64,000 nucleotides of DNA from an uncultured Marinicella sp. (lineage in GTDB: Bacteria > Pseudomonadota > Gammaproteobacteria > Xanthomonadales > Marinicellaceae). The stretch covers positions 1 through 64,000 of the forward strand of contig CANNAM010000013.1 of the NCBI GenBank assembly GCA_947502595.1. Reading direction: 5' to 3'. This document shows, one piece after another, positions 26,585 through 34,202 of this stretch. Under the pieces are notes generated by a model that had not been told where the DNA came from, did not search any database, and saw only the letters and a program-made list of their open reading frames with translations. Numbering within the stretch: position 1 is the stretch's first letter; each line of letters begins with the position of its first letter. The translations under genes and the position numbers were made by a program.

Positions 26585-26938
26585 TCACTGCCTTTTACTG
26601 ACCAACTTTTTAATCTGCTTTGGTTTATAGCCATGAATGACGGTGCCGTTTATTAGCAAAGTAGGCACCGAACTTCCCAATGAACGCCACTCTGACCTGA
26701 CCGCTTCATCTTTAATATCAAGCAAAGTGAATGGCTCCAACAATTCACCCAGTAAAGCCGCCGTCTTGATACTTGCTATTGACCAGTCAGCACCATAAAG
26801 CAACAACTTACTTTGATGTTTGTAATGTAGCTGAAGTAACAGACGCCGCTTATTCCAGACTCGATACCAATACCCAATAACCAAGACTAAAATCAAATAC
26901 TCCACAGCAATAGACCTAATAAATAAATGAACCACCAA
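26585..26938 (-). CDS. Membrane-anchored thioredoxin/glutaredoxin-like protein lacking the CxxC pair
   Basis: About 117 residues: an N-terminal membrane helix (about 12-27), a basic linker, then a glutaredoxin-like fold. The strand and turn 'LLLYGADWSIASIKTAALLGE' region aligns with the active-site loop, but both cysteines of W-C-x-x-C are replaced (WSIAS). The cis-proline 'SVPTLLINGTVIHGY' is kept. It probably lacks redox activity and serves as a binding or scaffold domain. There is no ATG: TTG at 26938 lies six bases after the preceding stop, and GTG at 26905 has AGG upstream. The start is therefore uncertain. It appears to be the third gene of an operon with the two genes that follow in coordinate order. 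Confidence 0.6.
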   Translation of the reverse strand: MVVHLFIRSIAVEYLILVLVIGYWYRVWNKRRLLLQLHYKHQSKLLLYGADWSIASIKTAALLGELLEPFTLLDIKDEAVRSEWRSLGSSVPTLLINGTVIHGYKPKQIKKLVSKRQ

Positions 26939-26943
26939 ATAAG

Positions 26944-28005
26944 CTAGCGTCGCTTAACATCAGCAATCAAGCCGAGCGCATACAGCGCGGTATAAACTGT
27001 TAAGGGGTAACGTTGGGGGATGTTCAGTAGCTTCCCAGTGTTTTGCAATGAGTACACCCCGCGAGACCACAATGCAATGATGCGGATGGCGTGTTTGAAT
27101 ACGATTACTTTGGTTAAATCGGGCCAGGCAACTAATTTAATTGGCGCATTAAAACTAACGTCATTAGGCACCTTACCTTTGCTGGCATTGATACTACTGA
27201 GCCATACAAAAGGCTCATAATCAAACTGATTCAAAGCAAGTAATTCATCACGCTTCAGTTTTGCGATGGATACCTTGGTGTCTTTATAAAATGGAATCTT
27301 GTGGATATTAAATATCTCATCAGCTGTTTTTTCATGGTGAATTACTTTCCGCATGGCATCCACATAAAAAGTCCCATACACTGTTTTCACACAAGCAATT
27401 TTACTTTTGCTTTTAGATAAAACAAAAGCTGCTTTCAAGTAATAAAAAAAATAGTTTTGTAAATTAAATTGCACCTGCTTTATCTGCTCTTCATCACTGA
27501 AATCAATATCTGGATTTAGGCCCACATATTTTTGCGCATAATAACGGTTACCCTCATAGCGAATCTGATTTGGGTTGATAGCGTTAGATAAATGCTTGTT
27601 GTATATCAACTTTGTTGGCTTAGCATCGGCTTGCTGTTTTAACTTATTCCGTATTCTGGTATAAACAGCACTATTTACTTGCGACAAAAACTCACTGAGC
27701 TTGCTGTTTTTTACCGGTTTCTTAATCACTTCTAAGCGTTGGTTGTCACTGCTTTGTTCTTCAGTAGTTAGTAAGATCATTGGCACACCCAATACATCTA
27801 GGCGCTCATGAATGGCTGTAATCTCTTGTTGATCAGATGGACTTTCTTGGTTATATAAACACAGGTCAGAATCCTCTGGCTCTTCCATCAATTCAATTGC
27901 ATACCCAGGGTCTTTTAAACAGCTCAGAATTAATTTTTTGGTAATGTGATCAAAATTCTGAAAGCAGACTGTCACAAATTCAACAGGTGGGTTATTTTTA
28001 GTCAT
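26944..28005 (-). CDS. Unrecognised protein with a degenerate receiver-like N-terminus
   Basis: 353 residues, soluble, no signal peptide. Residues 1-110 follow the alternating strand/helix order of a response-regulator receiver: 'FVTVCFQ', 'DSDLCLYNQ', 'VPMILLTTEE' and a terminal 'EVIKKPVKNSKLSEFL' with the Lys-Pro of that fold. The phospho-acceptor Asp position holds no Asp and the early acidic pair is missing, so it should not be phosphorylated. The middle, about 110-250, is unrecognised. The C-terminus ('LWSRGVYSLQNTGKLLN... LYALGLI') looks like a small winged-helix. It follows the pseudo-GTPase gene by 32 bases, so the two probably act together. Confidence 0.55.
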   Translation of the reverse strand: MTKNNPPVEFVTVCFQNFDHITKKLILSCLKDPGYAIELMEEPEDSDLCLYNQESPSDQQEITAIHERLDVLGVPMILLTTEEQSSDNQRLEVIKKPVKNSKLSEFLSQVNSAVYTRIRNKLKQQADAKPTKLIYNKHLSNAINPNQIRYEGNRYYAQKYVGLNPDIDFSDEEQIKQVQFNLQNYFFYYLKAAFVLSKSKSKIACVKTVYGTFYVDAMRKVIHHEKTADEIFNIHKIPFYKDTKVSIAKLKRDELLALNQFDYEPFVWLSSINASKGKVPNDVSFNAPIKLVAWPDLTKVIVFKHAIRIIALWSRGVYSLQNTGKLLNIPQRYPLTVYTALYALGLIADVKRR

Positions 28006-28037
28006 AAATAAGAATCTTTACAGTTTATGTTTTGCAT

Positions 28038-28604
28038 TCAATCACTCAATTTAAATGACGATTTACCACGAGCGTTTTCATGAATGCCTGGACGAGCAAA
28101 TACCAACAATGATTCAATCAGCAGGCTCACCTCCTCTTTATTGTCTGGATCTATACTGAAAACTGGTGCCACAGTTCCGATATCGCTTAGGCATTGCCTG
28201 ACTTGCTCCTCAGCTAATTTTATGGCAGTGTAATCATTTCCAGATACAGCAACCGCCAAAGCATGTTTATTTAAATACATGATGTGTTTGAACAACAGAC
28301 CCTTAAAGTCATTCAATGCCACCAAATCATCGGCATTTAAAACAATGATAATGCCTTTGAAGTCTACACCAGATTGCACATCAATAAATTCAAATAAAGC
28401 TTCATTGTTGCCACCATAGAAATCAACTCGGTAATCTTCATCTACCTGTAAACTACCAAAATTCATTTTAACTTGTTTGTAATCTTCAGCATCCGAGCTT
28501 CGGTAGCGATGGGTAATCAAATCCACAGGCCCATAGCTGATGCAACCGATTAAACTTTTGATGTATGCAGGCTCACCTGTAACAATGACATTGAATGGTT
28601 TCAT
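28038..28604 (-). CDS. Degenerate small GTPase-like protein (COG2229 type)
   Basis: 188 residues resembling the prokaryotic Ras-like GTPases of COG2229 (MglA/SRPRB relatives). The P-loop is 'GEPAYIKS' (residues 10-17), with Ile where the family has Gly before Lys-Ser. 'VKMNFGSLQVDED' matches the switch segment 'T(V)xMDxGxxxxDED', and 'DFYGGNNEALFEF' sits where 'FGTPGQxRF' is expected. The base-recognition 'NKxD' is replaced near 'VSGNDY'. Nucleotide binding or turnover is therefore likely impaired. It is the first gene of the operon with the pseudo-receiver protein. Family GTPases often control polarity or motility complexes, but nothing here shows that role. Confidence 0.55.
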   Translation of the reverse strand: MKPFNVIVTGEPAYIKSLIGCISYGPVDLITHRYRSSDAEDYKQVKMNFGSLQVDEDYRVDFYGGNNEALFEFIDVQSGVDFKGIIIVLNADDLVALNDFKGLLFKHIMYLNKHALAVAVSGNDYTAIKLAEEQVRQCLSDIGTVAPVFSIDPDNKEEVSLLIESLLVFARPGIHENARGKSSFKLSD

Positions 28605-28761
28605 TTTTATATATCACACAAATACTGATGAATATTGTAATTTATTCAAGCCGTATATATGGCTGCAAATTTACTTTATTTCAGTCAATAAATTGCGCCT
28701 ATTAAGTTTTACGCACGTCCTATATTAAATGCACATTAAACGCTGCAGGCATCGCACGGGC

Positions 28762-29952
28762 TTAAACTTTACCTGGTTTGCCTGCCCCTAAACCCACCAA
28801 TAACTTGAGCGCAGCCGCCAAAATAAGCAGCATAAGTGGTAAGGTCCAACCACCACTTAAATCAAATAAACTACCAAACAACACCGGGCCAATAGCTGCC
28901 ACTGTATAACCAATAGACTGGGCCATGCCCGACAGTTCAGTGGCGCATTCGCTGTCAGTAGAGCGCAATACAATCAACAACAAACACAAACCAAAAGTGC
29001 CGCCAAGGACAAAACCGATCAGTGAAACCCACAAAGCGACTGACCCAAAATCAGGTAACAACAAGCCAACAACTCCGATGATTTCTATCGATATCAAAAC
29101 CAAAATAATCAACCGCTGGTCATTGGTTTTACCGGCAATATAAGGCACCAATAAAGAACCAAAAATGCCGGTTGCCTGAGACAAGGACAACATCCAACCC
29201 GAAAACTCCGCCTCATAGCCTCGACTCAAAAGAATGGCCGGCAACCATGCTAAAATCACATAAAATGTCAAAGACTGCAACCCCATAAACAAAGCCACTT
29301 GCCAGGCTTTAACAGATTGACCCATGTGTTTCATGGCGGCTAAAAAACGTCGTTTGGTGGCAATTTTTTTCAACCTGAACAACTGCGGTATCCAAATAAT
29401 AAAAGCCACTAAAGACAACAAAGCCCAAACACTCAAGGAACCTCGCCACCCCAGATGCATTTGTTGAGCCAAAGGCACACTTAAACCTGCAGCCAATGAA
29501 GCACCAACCGCCATAGCAGCGGAGTACAAACTGGTAATGAATCCAGAGTTTGCGGAGAAATTTCGTTTGGTTAAACTGGGCAACAGCACATTACCTAAAG
29601 CAATCGCAATACCGAACATCAGCGTACCAAGGTACAACGCTGGTATCCAGTCAAGTGAACGGACCACTATACCCGAAGTCAATAAAATCAGTGCGCCGAA
29701 TAAAGTGCCACCAATACCAAACCGCTGAGTAAACAAAGGAGCCAGTACTGAAACCATGCCAAAACACAGCAGTGGTAATGTAGTCAGCAACCCCAGCATC
29801 ACATTAGATAAACCTGTTGCTAAGCGGATGTCTTCAATCAGTGGGCCCACACTGGCCAAAGCTGGCCTGAGATTTATGGCAATAAACATAATGCCTAGGA
29901 TCAACAATAATTGGCCTGGCTGGCTGGTTTTTTTCTCTTGATTAGAAGACAT
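28762..29952 (-). CDS. MFS transporter, CynX/NimT-like
   Basis: 396 residues with twelve hydrophobic helices. The N-terminal 'FIAINLRPALASVGPLIEDI' is the signature of the cyanate-permease (CynX/NimT/YycB) branch of the major facilitator superfamily, followed by 'RFGIGGTLFGALILLTSG' and 'GWRGSLSVWALLSL'. Members are linked with cyanate, 2-nitroimidazole or small anion transport. No cyanase gene is near, so the substrate is open. The gene stands alone; the 175 bases upstream are A/T-rich without a distinctive site. Confidence 0.85.
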   Translation of the reverse strand: MSSNQEKKTSQPGQLLLILGIMFIAINLRPALASVGPLIEDIRLATGLSNVMLGLLTTLPLLCFGMVSVLAPLFTQRFGIGGTLFGALILLTSGIVVRSLDWIPALYLGTLMFGIAIALGNVLLPSLTKRNFSANSGFITSLYSAAMAVGASLAAGLSVPLAQQMHLGWRGSLSVWALLSLVAFIIWIPQLFRLKKIATKRRFLAAMKHMGQSVKAWQVALFMGLQSLTFYVILAWLPAILLSRGYEAEFSGWMLSLSQATGIFGSLLVPYIAGKTNDQRLIILVLISIEIIGVVGLLLPDFGSVALWVSLIGFVLGGTFGLCLLLIVLRSTDSECATELSGMAQSIGYTVAAIGPVLFGSLFDLSGGWTLPLMLLILAAALKLLVGLGAGKPGKV

Positions 29953-30127
29953 TATAATGTATGATTTAAATTAAAAGGTTTAGCTATATAGCTGTTATAT
30001 TTATTATTTTTAATTTTTTTACAACAAACTAAAAGTATGAACAGGCAAGAGTTCATATTACCATGAAAGTAAATATCAGCCATGACAAAACTTTTTCAGA
30101 ACAGCTGAATTATGCAAACTAAGACTT

Positions 30128-30586
30128 TCAGCCACCTCGTTCAGGTACTTCCAGCAGCAACACTGGCTTATTCTGTGCAAAATCTATGGGCATAGAAACA
30201 TGTTCATGGATAACTTTCCAAGTGCCTTTGATTTTTTGGCAACAAACAGTCACCCGACTCCAAGCTAGGTTTGCCGGGTCATCAGATTGCCCCCCACTAA
30301 GGCGGACATACCCATACAAAAATGCCAAACCATCTGTGGCATGGATGGTGGTCTGCTGTCGCTCTATACTGATTGTTTCACCAAAATATGGAAAGCAACT
30401 GAGCCATAATTTTTTGTAAGCATCGCGACCTTCTGTTTGACAGCCAATATCGAACACTTTGGCGTCCTCGCCGTAATAGTGAGCCATTAACTCGGCATCC
30501 TTTTCATGCAGTGCTTCAGTCCATTCTTGCATCAACAACTCAACTTCTTTGGCTTGTTCGAGGTTTCCAAACAATTCAATTTTCAT
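30128..30586 (-). CDS. NTF2-like (SnoaL/DUF4440-type) protein
   Basis: A 152-residue cytoplasmic alpha+beta barrel protein. The order 'LMQEWTEALHEKDAELMAHYYGEDAKVFDIG', then strands with 'LAFLYGYVRLSG' and the closing 'WSRVTVCCQKIKGTWKVIHEHVSMP' is the usual NTF2-like pattern of ketosteroid-isomerase-like and SgcJ/DUF4440 proteins. Such small proteins act as isomerases, hydrolases or ligand binders; no catalytic set can be recognised. AGGAG lies five bases before the ATG, and a good promoter is listed upstream. Confidence 0.75.
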   Translation of the reverse strand: MKIELFGNLEQAKEVELLMQEWTEALHEKDAELMAHYYGEDAKVFDIGCQTEGRDAYKKLWLSCFPYFGETISIERQQTTIHATDGLAFLYGYVRLSGGQSDDPANLAWSRVTVCCQKIKGTWKVIHEHVSMPIDFAQNKPVLLLEVPERGG

Positions 30587-30624
30587 AAGGCTCCTGTTTT
30601 CTGTATAAATGGTTTAAACAGCAC

Positions 30625-30652
30625 AATGTAGCACACAGTGACCAACTGTCAA
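30625..30652 (-). promoter_or_regulatory. Sigma70-type promoter for the NTF2-like gene
   Basis: On the minus strand TTGACA (30647-30652), a 16-base spacer and TACATT (30625-30630) match sigma70 elements well. The expected start is about 30 bases upstream of the coding sequence. An 8-bp palindrome GTTTAAAC lies at 30612-30619 in the leader. Confidence 0.5.
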
Positions 30653-30696
30653 TCACCACGCTGTAAATTGCAGCCCTGGGCACAAAATATTGTGAA

Positions 30697-31374
30697 TTAT
30701 TGAATCAAGTCCACTTGTTTGCTTGCCGTGTTAGATTGCAGTCCAAAATGTCCAAAGTAATAATTATAGCTGGCTTGCTCGCCCCAAATGGAAGATGAAT
30801 GCACGCCGACAACAGTACAGCCGCCAGAACAAACAACTTGGTCATTCCAGGACTTAATTGAGTACACATGCGCAGCAAAGAATTGGTTTTTGATGCCATT
30901 CAAAAAAGGACTGCCGATTGACAATCCCCAGAAACCACAGGTGGATGTATAGGCATAAAATGGATAATAGCCACAACTGCGCAGGCCACGAACTGCACCT
31001 GCAATACCTACAAAGTCATCCACAACATGGGTCAAGTTTTGATCGATGATTGCTTTGATGGCTAAAGTCACACCCATGGAATGACCAATTACATCTACTT
31101 CACCAGTGCATGAATTTTCATAGGCATCCAGTAAAGCATTCACCACAGGAACCTCTTCACTGCCTGAATGGTTATTACATGCCACACAAGCACTGCCCCA
31201 ATCAGGTCGATATATATCTGCAGTTGAATAACCCCGACTGAGCAACTCATTGTATGTGTTGTTCCAGTCAGATGAACCGCCACCATTACCGTGAACTAAG
31301 ACCACAGTATCATGACAATTGGCTGAGACAGAAAGTGACAACACCAATGCCAAAAGAACATAAAAAAATTTCAT
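30697..31374 (-). CDS. Secreted lipase/esterase-like alpha/beta hydrolase
   Basis: 225 residues with a clear signal peptide (cleavage near 'LSVSANC'). It has the oxyanion 'VVLVHGNGG' strand, the nucleophile elbow 'VDVIGHSMGVTLA', an Asp in 'SWNDQVV' and a His in 'FGHFGLQ', a full Ser-Asp-His set, as in small triacylglycerol lipases. Several cysteines ('SACVACNN', 'SCGYY', 'TCGFW', 'VCSGGC') suggest disulphides in the exported enzyme. The expected site of action is periplasmic or extracellular. It has its own strong promoter with paired palindromic operators. Confidence 0.83.
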   Translation of the reverse strand: MKFFYVLLALVLSLSVSANCHDTVVLVHGNGGGSSDWNNTYNELLSRGYSTADIYRPDWGSACVACNNHSGSEEVPVVNALLDAYENSCTGEVDVIGHSMGVTLAIKAIIDQNLTHVVDDFVGIAGAVRGLRSCGYYPFYAYTSTCGFWGLSIGSPFLNGIKNQFFAAHVYSIKSWNDQVVCSGGCTVVGVHSSSIWGEQASYNYYFGHFGLQSNTASKQVDLIQ

Positions 31375-31397
31375 ACGTACGCCTCTTTTTTTGTATT

Positions 31398-31426
31398 AGG
31401 GTACGCCTAATTTAAACAACTGTCAA
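31398..31426 (-). promoter_or_regulatory. Strong sigma70 promoter of the lipase-like gene
   Basis: On the minus strand TTGACA (31421-31426), a 17-base spacer and TACCCT (31398-31403). The -35 hexamer is perfect and the spacing ideal. AGAGG precedes the ATG at 31374. The 8-base direct repeat GTACGCCT occurs at 31377-31384 and 31401-31408, flanking the start point. Confidence 0.6.
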
Positions 31427-31450
31427 ATATAATTAAACAGTTGTTTAAAT
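31410..31450. promoter_or_regulatory. Paired palindromic operators over the lipase promoter
   Basis: ATTTAAACAACTG (31410-31422) and CAGTTGTTTAAAT (31438-31450) are perfect 13-bp inverted repeats with a 15-base spacer. Each arm also contributes to a local palindrome: TTAAACAGTTGTTTAA (31433-31448, perfect 7+2+7) and TTAAACAACTGTCAAA (31412-31427, imperfect). The two sites start exactly 21 bases apart, two helical turns, and the second covers the -35 hexamer. This is what a repressor of the TetR type, bound as two dimers on one face, would use. No regulator gene is adjacent. Confidence 0.5.
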
Positions 31451-31501
31451 CATAAGGTGATCAAACACTGCCAGCAACATAGAAGAAGCCGCAAAACGGC
31501 A

Positions 31502-31918
31502 TCAGCTACCTTTGTACCCAGGTGCGGAGCTTAGCCAATGTTGATGTTTACCACCATAATCAGCAAAAAATACCAAAACATCATCAGTGCCTATTGCAGA
31601 CAACAGCTGTGCATACCAGTTGGTAAAGACTGTGGGGTAACTGCCCTTTCTCAACTGTGGTTTGAAATGATTTTCAAAGCCTTCTGTCAGTAGTTCAACT
31701 GTTGAGTTATCATCAGCCCAGGCCGTGTGGTCATTTTTACTTAGGCCACTGGATACCAAATGTGGCGATACTGGCCATTGCCCACCTTGTATTTGCCCAA
31801 TACTGTAACGCCAAGACATGCCACTGGGTGCAAGGCCTGCATACAGGTAAACATCTGTGTAGCCGCGTTGATGCAGTTGTTGAATCATGTGCATGATTCG
31901 ATAGGGTAAATGGCTCAT
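31502..31918 (-). CDS. Unrecognised small protein
   Basis: About 138 residues from the ATG at 31918, which has GAGGT seven bases upstream; the longer frame to 31960 lacks support. The N-terminus 'MSHLPYRIMHMIQQLHQRGYTDVYLYAGLAPSG' is divided here only for reading; it begins with an amphipathic helix followed by strands, then 'SWRYSIGQI' and an aromatic-rich C-terminus ('FTNWYAQLL', 'VLVFFADYGGKHQHW'). There is no signal peptide or membrane helix. I do not recognise the family. It lies 127 bases upstream of the lipase-like gene on the same strand, but the lipase has its own promoter, so joint function is not implied. Confidence 0.6.
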   Translation of the reverse strand: MSHLPYRIMHMIQQLHQRGYTDVYLYAGLAPSGMSWRYSIGQIQGGQWPVSPHLVSSGLSKNDHTAWADDNSTVELLTEGFENHFKPQLRKGSYPTVFTNWYAQLLSAIGTDDVLVFFADYGGKHQHWLSSAPGYKGS

Positions 31919-32168
31919 TGAACACCTCAAAGTTATGTTAATGCTGTTGTTAAACCACATTCATCATAACAAGAAAAGATTACTGAACCATTGGCTGTTA
32001 AAGTTAAACTCCCAACTAAACCATGTGGTTTGTGAACCAAAGTCTGTTTTTACCTAGAATTTATTCACCAAAGATTCATGTTTAATGGCATACCATCAAA
32101 AGGTTGAAATTATACATACAACGACGTTCTCTGACGCCATAAGTACTGAATTCAAATGGAGGGATAAT

Positions 32169-32963
32169 ATGAAACACAAGCCAAACAAACACTTTATGAG
32201 CAAGTTTTTATTGCTGATCAGTCTTGCATTGATTCAACCGGCACATTCAACAGACCAACAGCAAGCACCAAACAACAACCAAACCTCGATGGTATTGACG
32301 CTTAAATCCGCCATTAACCAAGGTGGCGCGGCGGCGGCAAAAACCAGGTTTGCTGAAATTTATCCAGCTGATAAAGACAATTACTCTTATGATGCGCAGG
32401 CATTCATGAGCATGATCAGCACATACATGAACGCCGGTGAAATTGAAACAGCTGTGGTTTTGGCAGAAATCAATGCCACACTCAGTCAAGACATGATTCA
32501 AGCACAAATGGCCGACTCACAGCCCGAATTGTTGGCTTTGATTCAACAACAGCAACAAGTCAAATCAAACAATAAGCAACCTACAAATCCGACCAAACAA
32601 CTCGACATCTCAGCAATCAAACGTGGGCCATTGAGGGCTGACTTAGACCGTTTTATCGGTTTGTTTGGTGCAGCAGACGAGCAACAACCAGCAAAGCAAT
32701 TGTGGGTTTCCAAAACCTGTGAAGGTCAACTGGTGGTTGGCGCCACTTGGGGTGATGTTGCACCTTGGAGGATGCGTGCAACAGGTGATACGAAATTCAC
32801 CTATGAGGATAACTTCATGGCCTTGAATATAGGTTTTAAAACCGATGCCAATAATCAAGCCATTGAACTTACTCATGATTTAAAAGGCTTACAATCTCCA
32901 CTTATTCGACGTGGTGCTTTGACAGCAGACTACCCTGAGTGCATTAAAGCCAAAGTAAGGTAA
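32169..32963 (+). CDS. Unrecognised exported protein
   Basis: About 264 residues from the ATG at 32169, which has GGAGGGATAAT immediately upstream; an in-frame ATG at 32085 would put the signal sequence internally. Signal peptide 'KFLLLISLALIQPAHS' is followed by a Gln/Asn-rich linker, a helical region (about 40-130), a second Gln-rich linker, and a C-terminal beta-rich part: 'LWVSKTCEGQLVVGATWGDVAPW' and 'FMALNIGFKTDANNQAIELTHDLKGL' recall the small DUF3471-like domain trailing some serine hydrolases. No catalytic domain is present. Probably periplasmic; function unknown. Confidence 0.6.
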   Translation: MKHKPNKHFMSKFLLLISLALIQPAHSTDQQQAPNNNQTSMVLTLKSAINQGGAAAAKTRFAEIYPADKDNYSYDAQAFMSMISTYMNAGEIETAVVLAEINATLSQDMIQAQMADSQPELLALIQQQQQVKSNNKQPTNPTKQLDISAIKRGPLRADLDRFIGLFGAADEQQPAKQLWVSKTCEGQLVVGATWGDVAPWRMRATGDTKFTYEDNFMALNIGFKTDANNQAIELTHDLKGLQSPLIRRGALTADYPECIKAKVR

Positions 32964-33173
32964 CAACCGTCGATTGTGGCGAAAAATATATCACTGCACT
33001 GTATTTTAAGTCAGGGATGATTAATTTGCTGAGATTATGTTAATCCATCACAGCAAAAATTAAGGTGAACATCAGTACATGCTGTTAATTTATCTGAGCC
33101 TAAATTGGGCTGATTAATGCAGTCAAAATGATTTAAAATCAACCCAACTTAAGAATGATTGCCAACCTTTTTT

Positions 33174-34202
33174 ATGATTGAATATTTAACTCGCAAAACA
33201 TTACAAGCACTGCCTGCTGAACTGGCCCACGATTTAGCCATAAAAGCATTAGGCACGCCATTGTCAATCTTTGCTAAAAACCAACAACTTAAAAACCCAG
33301 TGGAACTGATGGGCATCACATTTCCTAATCCTGTGGGTCTGGCGGCTGGTTTCGACAAAAATGGCGACGCCATCAATGGATTAAGCCAACAAGGTTTTGG
33401 CTTCTTAGAGGTCGGCACCATCACCCCCAAAGCACAGGCAGGCAATGACAAACCCAGGTTATTCAGACTGGCAGCCGATCAAGCCATCATCAATCGCATG
33501 GGGTTCAACAACAAAGGCATTGATTACTTGGTTAAAAAAGTTAAAAAATCTGGCTACAAAGGGGTGTTGGGCATCAATATAGGCAAAAACAAAAATACCA
33601 GCAATGAACAAGCCGTCAGTGATTACACCCATTGCTTTGCAAAAGCGCACACCTTGTGTGACTACATTACGGTGAACATTTCATCACCCAACACCCCCAA
33701 TTTACGCGAACTACAAAATGACCAAGCATTGACCGATTTGTTGCAAGGAATCAAATCCAAACAGCTTGAATGTGAAGCAAAAGACGGTAAATACACACCC
33801 ATTTTGGTAAAAATTTCACCCGATCAAAATACCCAACAACTTGAGTTTATGGTGCAACAAATCAGCAGCCTTGGGTTTGATGGCATCATTTGCACCAACA
33901 CCACTGTTGACCGACCCACTTGGCTGAAAAGTAATCAAAAAACTGTGCAGCAGATGGGCGGATTAAGTGGTAAGCCATTGCTGGAAAAATCTAATGAAAC
34001 GCTGAGGCTAGTTAGACAATTCGCTGGCAAAAATTTCCCAATTATTGCAGTTGGTGGTATCATAGATAGTCAAGATGCCCTGGATAAATTTGCAGCGGGT
34101 GCAGATTTGATACAAATATATACAGGGTTCGTTTTAAAAGGAAACGCCTTGATCAATCAAATTAATAAGCAACTAATCAGTGAAAATACTAGAAAACCAT
34201 AA
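33174..34202 (+). CDS. pyrD: Dihydroorotate dehydrogenase (quinone), class 2
   Basis: About 342 residues. It oxidises dihydroorotate to orotate and passes electrons to the membrane quinone pool, the fourth step of pyrimidine synthesis. It aligns throughout with E. coli PyrD: N-terminal membrane-binding helices 'LTRKTLQALPAELAHDLAI', FMN-site 'GLAAGFDKNGDAI', 'NDKPRLFRL', 'INRMGFNNKG', 'GINIGKNK', the catalytic Ser in 'NISSPNTPNLR', and 'GVGGI'-type 'AVGGIIDS'. The ATG at 33174 is preferred to an upstream TTG at 33159. It overlaps murB by 23 bases. Confidence 0.95.
   Translation: MIEYLTRKTLQALPAELAHDLAIKALGTPLSIFAKNQQLKNPVELMGITFPNPVGLAAGFDKNGDAINGLSQQGFGFLEVGTITPKAQAGNDKPRLFRLAADQAIINRMGFNNKGIDYLVKKVKKSGYKGVLGINIGKNKNTSNEQAVSDYTHCFAKAHTLCDYITVNISSPNTPNLRELQNDQALTDLLQGIKSKQLECEAKDGKYTPILVKISPDQNTQQLEFMVQQISSLGFDGIICTNTTVDRPTWLKSNQKTVQQMGGLSGKPLLEKSNETLRLVRQFAGKNFPIIAVGGIIDSQDALDKFAAGADLIQIYTGFVLKGNALINQINKQLISENTRKP

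Noticed and set aside
31377-31408. Direct repeat GTACGCCT as a possible target-site duplication
   Set aside because: Only 16 bases separate the copies, leaving no room for an insertion; it is more likely a regulatory or chance repeat.
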